Source: Candidatus Fermentibacterota bacterium
GTDB lineage: Bacteria > Fermentibacterota > Fermentibacteria > Fermentibacterales > Fermentibacteraceae
NCBI GenBank assembly: GCA_022703195.1
Contig: JAKLEF010000001.1
Span: 1-26,948 of the forward strand
Length of the DNA: 26,948 nt
Direction of reading: 5' to 3'
Shown here one piece after another: positions 6,627-13,850 of this stretch (positions within the stretch are counted from its first letter, which is position 1; each line of letters begins with the position of its first letter). Position numbers and translations under genes: made by a program. The notes beneath the pieces were generated by a model, which saw only the letters and a list, made by a program, of their open reading frames with translations, made no database searches and was not told where the DNA came from.

Positions 6627-7946
6627 CTACTCGAGGCTCGTTACGTCGACGAGCCCCTGGAGCTTCAGGAGCAGGGACTTCGACGGGTCGGCGGCTCCGC
6701 CCGTGAAGATGTCGACAATGGAAAGGACTATCCCGATCGTCACCAGGGCCATCACAATGCCCTTGCAGGCATCCTGGCCCTTCACGCCGCCGACCTGCTT
6801 GGGCTCGCGCCCCAGGTAAGCGCTGGCGGCGTAGAGCTCCTCGCCTATCAGCGTGTAGTCGCAGGTCGTGATGAAGAACGGCAGCTGGGTGATGGCGTCG
6901 GTGCCCGCGATCTGAATGGCCCCGGAGAGCGAGCCGGTCTCGGCCAGGAGGAGGGACTCTGCCCAGAACATGCCGAGGTAGAAGTTGGTGGCCGGCTTCT
7001 CGCGGGTCATGAGGCCGTTCACGGCCGCCACGTACGCGAACTGGCTGTCGGTGACGAAGAACACCGAGTTGGCCTCGTAGGAGTCGGGCCTGCCGGCCTC
7101 CATGTAGGCCTGCTTCACGGTCTCCTCGGCCACGGTATAGACGATCGGGTCGCGGTTGGGCACCCTCAGGGGGGTCTGGTACTCCGCGACCTTCTTCGCT
7201 ACGCGGTTCAGGATGGTCAGGCTCGCGATCGTAGCGACGTCCTCGATGGACGAGAGGCCCGGGACGTACAGGATGGGCTTGCCCATCTCGGTGGCGCGGC
7301 CGATGGCCTCGTCGATGGCGTCGATGCCCGGGATCGGCCTGAGGTAGAGCTCGTGGCCCATCTGCGCCCTCTTGAAGTACAGGAAGATGAGGCCGATGAA
7401 GATGATGCAGCCTATGAGGACCTTGAGCTTCTCGGTGTGGAATATCTCGCCCTTCGGCGAGAAGTTCGGCGTCACCGCCGGCCCCTCGATCTGACGGCCG
7501 TCCAGGGTGAGGACGTCGACGCGGTACTCGTACTGCGTCCCCGGCTCCACGAGGAAGTCGGGGTCGTAGCCGTCGACTATCTCGGTTGGATCGCCGGAGG
7601 GGACGTTCTTCACCACCGCCCACTGCCCGCCGAGGCTGTCGGGGGCTCCGGGCGTCCTGCGCATGACGAGGTATGCCAGGACGCACTCGGGGTTTGGCGA
7701 TTCGCAGAAGGAGAGGATCAGGTGATCGCCAGCGTCGTTGGGGAAGTCCTGGATCGTCAGCACCGTCGCGGGCCCGACCTCCGGAGGGGCCGCGACCTCA
7801 GGCTCCACGGTCGGGATGGCGGCAAGACTGTCGACGGTGACCGCCGCGGCGGCCTCGCCGGGATCCCCGGGCGAGGCCGTCTGGGCCGTGGCGGTACCGA
7901 AGGGCAGCGCCGCCACCAGGAGCAGCAGCTCGAGGTGTTTCAGCAT
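6627..7946 (-). CDS. DUF6754-like membrane protein with signal peptide and fibronectin-III-like region
   Basis: The 439-residue product starts with a signal peptide (residues 1-21, cleavage near TATAQ). An Ala/Pro-rich linker follows, then a beta-rich segment (about 60-155) that looks fibronectin-III-like (GTQYEYRVDVLTLDG). A transmembrane helix lies at about 174-191, then a large domain with GKPILYVPGLSSIEDVATIA and TDAITQLPFFITTCDYTLIG, and a final helix at about 393-413. The large domain matches what I recall as DUF6754. It leads the four-gene membrane cluster, whose other members follow with gaps of 0-19 bases. A GAAAGGCG site precedes the ATG. The function is unknown and I would not guess transport or secretion from sequence alone. 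Confidence 0.8.
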   Translation of the reverse strand: MLKHLELLLLVAALPFGTATAQTASPGDPGEAAAAVTVDSLAAIPTVEPEVAAPPEVGPATVLTIQDFPNDAGDHLILSFCESPNPECVLAYLVMRRTPGAPDSLGGQWAVVKNVPSGDPTEIVDGYDPDFLVEPGTQYEYRVDVLTLDGRQIEGPAVTPNFSPKGEIFHTEKLKVLIGCIIFIGLIFLYFKRAQMGHELYLRPIPGIDAIDEAIGRATEMGKPILYVPGLSSIEDVATIASLTILNRVAKKVAEYQTPLRVPNRDPIVYTVAEETVKQAYMEAGRPDSYEANSVFFVTDSQFAYVAAVNGLMTREKPATNFYLGMFWAESLLLAETGSLSGAIQIAGTDAITQLPFFITTCDYTLIGEELYAASAYLGREPKQVGGVKGQDACKGIVMALVTIGIVLSIVDIFTGGAADPSKSLLLKLQGLVDVTSLE

Positions 7947-7973
7947 AGACGCCTTTCGGTGGACTGTTGCGGA

Positions 7974-8885
7974 CTACTTGAAGTACTCGATCAATATCTT
8001 CGAGACCTCGCCGCCCACGCGCGAGGTGGCGCCCGCCGTGCCGGCGCCGATGTGCGGGGTGGCGATGAGGTTCTCGCAGGAGACGAGCGAGAGGTCCTCG
8101 GGGGGCTCCTTCTCGAAAACGTCCGTGCCGGCCGCGAAGACCTTCCCGGATTTGAGAGCCTCGCCGAGCGCGACCTCGTCCACGGTGCCGCCCCTGGCGC
8201 AGTTTACCAGCACGACACCCTCCTTCATCATGTCGAACTGCTTCTTCGAGATGATGTGCCTGGTCTCGGGGGACATGGGGATGTGCAGACTGATGAAGTC
8301 GGCCTCGCGGCAGAGCGTGTCGAGGTCGACCTTCCTGGCATCGAGCGATCCGGCGTCGGTGACGAAGGGATCGTAGAAGACCACGTTCATCTCGAATGCG
8401 AGCGCCCTCTTCGCCACTTCGCGGGCTATCCTGCCGAAGCCGACGAGGCCGAGGGTGGAGTGCCACAGCTCGATGCCCTTGCTGAAGGCCTTCTTCTCCC
8501 ACTTCCCGTCCTTGCAGGTGCGGTCGGCGCGGGAGATGAACCTGCAGCACGCGAGCATCTGGGCCATGGCGAGCTCTGCGACGGCCACGGAGCTGGCGCC
8601 GGGGGTGTTCATGACCTTCACACCGAATTCCTTCGCTGCCTCGGCGTCGATGTTGTCCATGCCCACGCCGCCCCTGACGACGAGCTTCAGCGTGCCGGCG
8701 GCCTTCTCGAGCACGGGCCTGGTCACCTTGGTGGCGCTGCGGACGACCATTGCGTCGAAACCCGGGATTGTCGCGACGAGCTCGTCGGGCGTCATGCCCG
8801 GCTTCTCCACCACTTCGTGACCCGCAGCCCTTATTTCGGCTACGGCATCCGGGGAGATGGGGTCACAGACGAGAATCCTGGCCAT
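7974..8885 (-). CDS. serA: D-isomer 2-hydroxyacid dehydrogenase, phosphoglycerate dehydrogenase-like
   Basis: The 303-residue product is a two-domain NAD-dependent D-2-hydroxyacid dehydrogenase. The nucleotide site GLVGFGRIAREVA is present. The catalytic Arg (VNCARGGTVDE), Glu (FEKEPP) and His (ATPHIGAGT) are all in place, and VVRGGVGMDNID is typical of 3-phosphoglycerate dehydrogenases, which commit 3-phosphoglycerate to serine. It lacks the C-terminal ACT domain of long SerA forms, so serine feedback through ACT is not expected. The frame could start 11 codons earlier, but ATG at 8885 has AGGAGG 7 bases upstream. It follows the transketolase pair by 67 bases and precedes the membrane cluster by 27. 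The exact substrate is inferred. Confidence 0.85.
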   Translation of the reverse strand: MARILVCDPISPDAVAEIRAAGHEVVEKPGMTPDELVATIPGFDAMVVRSATKVTRPVLEKAAGTLKLVVRGGVGMDNIDAEAAKEFGVKVMNTPGASSVAVAELAMAQMLACCRFISRADRTCKDGKWEKKAFSKGIELWHSTLGLVGFGRIAREVAKRALAFEMNVVFYDPFVTDAGSLDARKVDLDTLCREADFISLHIPMSPETRHIISKKQFDMMKEGVVLVNCARGGTVDEVALGEALKSGKVFAAGTDVFEKEPPEDLSLVSCENLIATPHIGAGTAGATSRVGGEVSKILIEYFK

Positions 8886-8952
8886 TTCAATCCTCCTGGC
8901 TGGGTCCACGGACTGCAAATGCGCATCAACCTATCCACGGGCGCCGTGAAAG

Positions 8953-9894
8953 TCAACGAGACGCCCTCGAAACCGCCCTGACGGCCGCGGATGCGACTCC
9001 CTCCGCCGTGAGGCCGAAGCGGGCGAATAGCTCCTCCGGCGATCCGCTCTCGCCGAAGCTGTCAGGCACTCCCACGGGCTCGACCGGCACCGGGCAGCGC
9101 AGGGCCATGAGCTCGGACACCGCTCCGAACAGCCCGCCCGCCTCCTGGTGATCCATGGCGGTCACGGCGCACCCGCAGCGGGAGGCCAGCTCGACCAGCA
9201 GATCGGCGGCCAGGGGCTTGATCGAGTACGCGTTGACGACCGCGGCCGAGATCCCCGAAGCCTGGAGCATCGAGGCAGCATCGAGGCAGATCCCGACCAT
9301 GGCCCCCGCCGCTGCCAGGAGCACGTCGGATCCCTCCCTGAGAACGTCGGCCCCGCCGGGCACGACCCTGCATCCCTCGGGGCAGATCTCGGGAACGGGG
9401 TTCCTGCCGAACCTCACATAGAATGGCCCCTCCGTCTCCGCGGCCGTGATGGCGGCAGCCCTGGTCTGGTTAGAGTCGGCGGGCACGAGGACGGTCATCC
9501 TGGGCAGGACACGCATGACCGCCACGTCCTCCAGGGCCTGGTGGGTGGCCCCGTCGGGGCCCGCGCTCAGGCCGGCATGGGCTCCCCCGATCTTCACGCC
9601 GAGGCCCATGTGGCATACGCTCGTGCGGATCTGCTCCCAGGCCCGGCCCGCGCAGAACACGGCGTAGCTCTGCACGAAGGGCACGAAACCGGCCAGGGCC
9701 AGGCCCGCCGCCTCGGAGATCATCTCCTGCTCGCTCACGCCCACGTTGAAGTGCCGGGCCGGGAACCTGTCGGCGAATCTCTCGCCGCCTATGGACCGCG
9801 ACACGTCGGCGTCGAGGAGGACGATTCTGTCGTCCCTGCCGGCGGCCTCGAGAAGGCCCTCGATCCAGCCCTCGCGTGTCGGTTTCAACTTCAC
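8953..9894 (-). CDS. Transketolase, C-terminal subunit
   Basis: The 313-residue product corresponds to the pyrimidine-binding and C-terminal domains of transketolase, which moves two-carbon ketol units between sugar phosphates in the non-oxidative pentose phosphate pathway. The conserved acidic residue that activates thiamine diphosphate is in NVGVSEQEM. GGAHAGLSAGPDGATHQALED and VLVPADSNQT are family motifs, and KPTREGW starts the domain as in other split forms. The start is GTG at 9894, overlapping the stop of a 28-codon micro-ORF (GTGA). It must pair with the N-terminal subunit just upstream to be active. C-terminal and overall length are normal for a split subunit. Confidence 0.93.
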   Translation of the reverse strand: MKLKPTREGWIEGLLEAAGRDDRIVLLDADVSRSIGGERFADRFPARHFNVGVSEQEMISEAAGLALAGFVPFVQSYAVFCAGRAWEQIRTSVCHMGLGVKIGGAHAGLSAGPDGATHQALEDVAVMRVLPRMTVLVPADSNQTRAAAITAAETEGPFYVRFGRNPVPEICPEGCRVVPGGADVLREGSDVLLAAAGAMVGICLDAASMLQASGISAAVVNAYSIKPLAADLLVELASRCGCAVTAMDHQEAGGLFGAVSELMALRCPVPVEPVGVPDSFGESGSPEELFARFGLTAEGVASAAVRAVSRASR

Positions 9895-9977
9895 GATCCC
9901 GCTCCGATCCCCCCGGCCGTCTCCACCGACTCGGAGAATCTCACATACGTGCCCTCCCTCGTCGGTTTCATCTTCAT
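9891..9977 (-). CDS. 28-codon chimeric micro-ORF from a duplicated transketolase gene junction
   Basis: ATG at 9977-9975 overlaps the stop of the N-terminal subunit (ATGA), and the frame ends in TGA at 9893-9891, overlapping the GTG start of the C-terminal subunit. The first nine residues, MKMKPTREG, copy the start of the C-terminal subunit (MKLKPTREG). The last residues, IGAGS, copy the end of the N-terminal subunit (IGAGP). The DNA shows a matching direct repeat around 9878-9911 and 9958-9994, offset by 83 bases. This is best read as a partial tandem duplication of the gene junction. The peptide may only keep ribosomes coupled across the gap. Confidence 0.5.
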   Translation of the reverse strand: MKMKPTREGTYVRFSESVETAGGIGAGS

Positions 9978-10771
9978 GGTCCGGCTCCGATCTCCGCCCG
10001 GGCCCTCTCGAGCTCGGAGGCGTCAGGGCACCTGCCGTGCCACGCGCAGCTCCCCTCCATGAACGACACGCCCCTGCCCTTCACCGTCCGGGCGCACAGC
10101 GCGACGGGCATGGAGACCGACCTGGCCTCGCGGAAGGCTTCCTCGAGCGATTCGAACGAGTGGCCGTCGAGTTCGATGGCATGCCAGCCCCAGGCATGCC
10201 ATCTCTCCGATGCGGGCTTCTGCCGCTTGATCGAGTCGACCGGGCCGTCGAGCTGGACTCCGTTGCAGTCGACGATGGCGACGATGTTCCCGAGCACGGC
10301 GTGCGCCGCCCCGGCAGCGGCCTCCCAGACCGCGCCCTCCTGCAGCTCGCCGTCGCCGAGCAGGCAGTACACCCTTGCGGAGGAGCCCGAGAGCCTGAGG
10401 CCGCGCGCGAGCCCCACGGCCGCGGCGAAGCCCTGCCCGAGGCTCCCCGTTGAGGAGTCCAGCCCCGGGAGCCGGTGCATGTCGGGATGGCCCTGCAGCC
10501 TGGAGCCGAGGCGCCTGAGGGAGGAGAGCTCGCCCCGGGGCAGCATCCCCCGGGCGGCCATGACGGCGTAGAGCGCGGGCGCGGCATGGCCCTTCGAGAG
10601 GATGAACCTGTCGCGGCCGGCCCCGGCCCTCATCTCGCGGAAGAAGAGGTGGACGAGTATCTCCACGGCCGAGAGCGACCCGCCGGGATGGCCGGACCCC
10701 GCCGCGTGGATCATCTCGAGCACGTCGAGCCTGATCCGGGCAGCGAGGTCCGGAAGATCAGGAATCTCCAC
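9974..10771 (-). CDS. Transketolase, N-terminal subunit
   Basis: The 265-residue product is the diphosphate-binding half of transketolase. The motif LLGDGELQEGAVWEA followed by IVAIVDCNG is the thiamine diphosphate and Mg2+ site (GDG ... N). HAAGSGHPGGSLSAVEIL, ILSKGHAAPALYAVM and GSLGQGFAAAVGLA are typical of split transketolase N subunits. The start is GTG at 10771, overlapping the helicase stop by 14 bases. The stop shares bases with the micro-ORF that links it to the C-terminal subunit. Together they would interconvert pentose and hexose/triose phosphates. The DeoC product glyceraldehyde 3-phosphate can enter the same pathway. Confidence 0.93.
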   Translation of the reverse strand: MEIPDLPDLAARIRLDVLEMIHAAGSGHPGGSLSAVEILVHLFFREMRAGAGRDRFILSKGHAAPALYAVMAARGMLPRGELSSLRRLGSRLQGHPDMHRLPGLDSSTGSLGQGFAAAVGLARGLRLSGSSARVYCLLGDGELQEGAVWEAAAGAAHAVLGNIVAIVDCNGVQLDGPVDSIKRQKPASERWHAWGWHAIELDGHSFESLEEAFREARSVSMPVALCARTVKGRGVSFMEGSCAWHGRCPDASELERARAEIGAGP

Positions 10772-12935
10772 CCGGGAAACCGCCCTTCTCCCTTACTATC
10801 GTTATGGGAACATAACCCGTTAGGAGCACCTTGGGTTCGTCCATGCCGAAGTCCACCGTGAGCTGCCACTCCCCCCCGCGCCTGGCGGCCTTCACGACCA
10901 GGCCGAGGCCGTATCTGGGGTGATGGATCACGTTCCCCTTCGCATAGGTGACGATCGCGGGCGCCGCCTGCACCTCCGCGAAGGCTCCGGGCGCCCCGGC
11001 TGCGTCCCGTCCGCCGCCCGTCCCCGAATCCTGCGATCCCTCGAGCGAGAGTTCGCCGAGGAACCTGGAGGGCCCGCCCGCGCTCACCCCGGGCCTGGCC
11101 CTGTGCTGGGCCCACGTCAGGCACAGCCTTTCCATCGCGCGGGTCATGCCGACGTACAGCAGCCGCCTCTCCTCCTCCAGATCGTCCGGCCCGAACCTCC
11201 CGGCCCTTATGAAGGGAAGGAGCCCCTCCTCGACGCCGGCGACGAAGACCGTGCCGAACTCGAGCCCCTTGGCGCAGTGGAGGGTCATCAGGGAGAGCCT
11301 GTCCGAGCCGCTGTCGTAGGAATCGGAAGTGGTCATGAGGCTTATGGATGTGAGGAAGCCGGGCAGCCCGGCCCCGGGATGCAGCGTGTCGTACTCGGCG
11401 GCGGAGCGCCTGAACTCGTTGATGTTCTCGAGCCTGGACGAGCCTTCGACGCTGGACGGATCGAGGGCCTCCAGCATGCCGGACCCGGCGGCCACCGCGT
11501 CGACGACTTCGGAGGCCGGGGCTCCGTCCGCGACGAGGGAGGATGCGCCGGCTAGGAACGAGCCTAGGTTCGCGAGCGACGCCGCGGCGGCCCTGGGGAG
11601 GCCCGGGATCCTGTCGGCCCGCTTCATGAGTTCGTGCGGAGGGCCGCCCGTGGAGGAGAGGTGGGTGAAGAACAGGTCCCTGCTCCTGTCGCCAATCCCC
11701 CTGGCGGGCTTGTTGACGACCCTCGACAGGCTCACGGCGTCGCCCGGGTTGGCGAGCACCCTGAGCCACGCCACGATGTCCTTTATCTCCTCGCGCTCGT
11801 AGAACCTGAGCGAGCCGACGACCTGGTACGGTATGCCCGACAGCAGCGCCGCGCTCTCGAAGGCCCTGGACTGGGCGTTCGTCCGGTACAGCACCGCGAT
11901 GTCGCCCGGCCTCACGCCGCGCGTGCCGAGGTCGGAAACCTCGCGCAGGATCCAGGCGGCCTCGTCCTCGGGGTTGCGCAGGCTCGCGACGGTGACCCGC
12001 TCACCCTCGGGGCGCTCCGTCCAGAGCACCTTGCCGTGCCTCCCCCTGTTGAAGGACACGAGGGACGAGGCGGCCCTGAGGATGGCGGGGGTGGACCTGT
12101 AGTTCCTCTCCAGCCTGATGATCCTTGTCCCGGGGAAGTCGTCGGGGAAGTCGAGGATGTTCGAGACCCTCGCCCCCCTCCACCCGTAGATGGCCTGATC
12201 GTCGTCACCCACCGCGCAGACCATGCTCCCGGGGCCGCCCAGGCTCCGCAGTATCTCCCGCTGCACCAGGTTGGTATCCTGGTACTCGTCGACGAGGATG
12301 TGCCCGAACATGCCCGAGTACCGCCTGCCCGCGTCGGCATCTTGACGGATGAATCCGAGGACCACCGTCAACAAGTCGTCGAAGTCGAACGCCCCGTTCC
12401 TCCGGAGCGCCCCGTCATAGGCGGTGTAGATGAGCGCTATCTCGCGCTCCATGTCGTTCCCCGCCTCCTCGACCGCCGTGGCGGGAGTGGTTATCGAGTT
12501 CTTCCACTTCGATATCCACGACTGGGCCGCCCCCGGGGTCACCCTGGCCTCCACCGGGGATCCCTTCAGCAGGCTGCGCAGCAGCGACTTCTGATCGTCG
12601 GAGTCGTAGATCGAGAAGTTCTCGGGCCATCCCCCGGCCGAGGCCTCGCGCCTGAGGATCCACGCGCAGACGGAGTGGAAGGTGCCCATCCTGACCTTCG
12701 GCGCATCCGACGGGGAGAGCTTCGCCACGCGCTCGGTCATCTCCCCGGCGGCCTTGTTTGTGAAGGTGACGGCCAGTATCCTCCTGGGCTCCACCACGCG
12801 GGCATCGAGGAGATGGGCGATCCTGCACGTCAGGACGCGCGTCTTGCCGCTGCCGGCGCCGGCGAGCACGAGCAGGTGCCCTCCGAGATAGCCGACGGCT
12901 TCGGCCTGTTCGGGGTTCAGTCCGGTTCCGTGCAT
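10758..12935 (-). CDS. pcrA: ATP-dependent 3'-5' DNA helicase, UvrD/PcrA family
   Basis: The 725-residue product contains the superfamily 1A helicase motifs in order: LNPEQAEAV (Q-motif region), AGAGSGKT Walker A, VDEYQDTNLVQ Walker B, GDDDQAIYGWRGA motif III, RLERNYRS motif IV, TLHCAKGLEF motif V and LLYVGMTRAMERL motif VI. It would unwind DNA in repair and replication restart. The C-terminal ~50 residues contain the PcrA-type HHPRYGLGLVV segment. The ATG at 12935 has GGAG about 7 bases upstream. The 3' end overlaps the transketolase N gene. PcrA versus UvrD cannot be decided from sequence alone; the C-terminal tail favours PcrA. Confidence 0.93.
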   Translation of the reverse strand: MHGTGLNPEQAEAVGYLGGHLLVLAGAGSGKTRVLTCRIAHLLDARVVEPRRILAVTFTNKAAGEMTERVAKLSPSDAPKVRMGTFHSVCAWILRREASAGGWPENFSIYDSDDQKSLLRSLLKGSPVEARVTPGAAQSWISKWKNSITTPATAVEEAGNDMEREIALIYTAYDGALRRNGAFDFDDLLTVVLGFIRQDADAGRRYSGMFGHILVDEYQDTNLVQREILRSLGGPGSMVCAVGDDDQAIYGWRGARVSNILDFPDDFPGTRIIRLERNYRSTPAILRAASSLVSFNRGRHGKVLWTERPEGERVTVASLRNPEDEAAWILREVSDLGTRGVRPGDIAVLYRTNAQSRAFESAALLSGIPYQVVGSLRFYEREEIKDIVAWLRVLANPGDAVSLSRVVNKPARGIGDRSRDLFFTHLSSTGGPPHELMKRADRIPGLPRAAAASLANLGSFLAGASSLVADGAPASEVVDAVAAGSGMLEALDPSSVEGSSRLENINEFRRSAAEYDTLHPGAGLPGFLTSISLMTTSDSYDSGSDRLSLMTLHCAKGLEFGTVFVAGVEEGLLPFIRAGRFGPDDLEEERRLLYVGMTRAMERLCLTWAQHRARPGVSAGGPSRFLGELSLEGSQDSGTGGGRDAAGAPGAFAEVQAAPAIVTYAKGNVIHHPRYGLGLVVKAARRGGEWQLTVDFGMDEPKVLLTGYVPITIVREKGGFPGGDS

Positions 12936-12977
12936 GTCGGGGCTCCGGCTGGCAAGTAAGTTGCTTCCCTATGTGGC

Positions 12978-13112
12978 ATGAACACTTCCAACAGGAGATC
13001 CGGATTCAGGGGAGCCGAGGCCATGAGGCCCGGCCTCGTGAGCTGGATCATACTGTTCCTCGGTTGCCTGCTGGTTCCGGCGTTATTCCTTCTCACGCGG
13101 ATGCCGGTCTGA
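12978..13112 (+). CDS. Possible small single-pass membrane protein (44 codons)
   Basis: This is a plus-strand frame in the only gap between deoC and the helicase. From ATG 12978 it encodes 44 residues. The internal ATG at 13023 would give 29 residues and is better supported, with GGGGAG at 13009-13014 about 8 bases ahead. One hydrophobic span, WIILFLGCLLVPALFLL, is followed by a short TRMPV tail. The 3' end overlaps the deoC 3' end by 30 bases in the opposite direction. It could be a real small membrane peptide or chance. No family is recognised. Confidence 0.3.
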   Translation: MNTSNRRSGFRGAEAMRPGLVSWIILFLGCLLVPALFLLTRMPV

Positions 13113-13850
13113 CCCCTCCAGGGCCGTCTCCGCAGAGCAGGAATCGGAACCAGAACCCTCGGCGGGCGGCTGGACGACCCCACCAGCCGCCCGCAACCTC
13201 ATCTCACCCATTATCCGAACGCTGCGGCTGAGACCCAGCCTGTCGGCTCCGGCCCCTATCATCGCGAGCGCGGCGTCCAGGTCGGCTATGCCGCCCGAGG
13301 CCTTCACGCGCAGCCTGTTCCCCACCGCCCGCCTGATCAGCCTCACGTCGCCGACAGTGGCGCCCCCGCTCGAGAAGCCGGTCGAGGTCTTCACGAACGA
13401 GGCGCCTCCGGCCTCGCAGACGGAGCACGCCGCGAGCTTCTCCGGATCCGTGAGCAGGCAGGTCTCGATGATCACCTTGACGGGCATGCCCGATGCGGCC
13501 CCGACCACGCGCGCGACGTCGGCCTCGGCCGCGGAGGCGTCCCCGTCCCTCAGGGCCCCGATGTCCAGCACCATGTCTATCTCGCCCGCGCCGTCGGAGA
13601 CGGCGAGGGAGGTCTCGACGGGCTTCGACCTGCAGGCTCCGAGGGGGAAGCCGACCACGGAGCAGACCAGCACCCCGGTGCCCCTGAGCAGGGATGAAGC
13701 CAGCGCGACTCTGGAGGGGTTCACGCAGACGGTATGGAAGCGGTTCTCCGCAGCTTCGGCGCAGAGCGCGCCGATGTCGGCCGAGGTCGCCCCGGGCGAG
13801 AGCAGGGTGTGATCGATCATGCCCGCCAGGCAGGCGGGCGTCATTTCCAT
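13083..13850 (-). CDS. deoC: Deoxyribose-phosphate aldolase
   Basis: The 255-residue product cleaves 2-deoxyribose 5-phosphate to acetaldehyde and glyceraldehyde 3-phosphate. Visible sites are MIDHTLLSP near the N-terminus, VCSVVGFPLGA, the Schiff-base Lys in FVKTSTGF and the second active-site Lys in RVKASGGI. The family core ends at about LGLSRSVRIMGE. A further 35 or so residues, rich in Gly, Ser and Glu, form an extra tail. The start is ATG at 13850 or 13844; the latter overlaps the upstream stop as ATGA. Coupling to lipoprotein genes upstream is odd for a catabolic enzyme and may reflect dense packing only. Confidence 0.93.
   Translation of the reverse strand: MEMTPACLAGMIDHTLLSPGATSADIGALCAEAAENRFHTVCVNPSRVALASSLLRGTGVLVCSVVGFPLGACRSKPVETSLAVSDGAGEIDMVLDIGALRDGDASAAEADVARVVGAASGMPVKVIIETCLLTDPEKLAACSVCEAGGASFVKTSTGFSSGGATVGDVRLIRRAVGNRLRVKASGGIADLDAALAMIGAGADRLGLSRSVRIMGEMRLRAAGGVVQPPAEGSGSDSCSAETALEGSDRHPREKE

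Noticed and set aside
4250..6706. Long plus-strand open frame of 818 codons opposite the membrane cluster
   Set aside because: Composition is low-complexity Gly/Glu/His/Arg/Val with no domain, typical of the antisense of GC-rich genes. The minus-strand genes beneath have membrane segments and ribosome sites.
6540..8981. Plus-strand open frame of 813 codons
   Set aside because: Antisense to the DUF6754-like gene and dehydrogenase, both of which have clear motifs. Same low-complexity composition.
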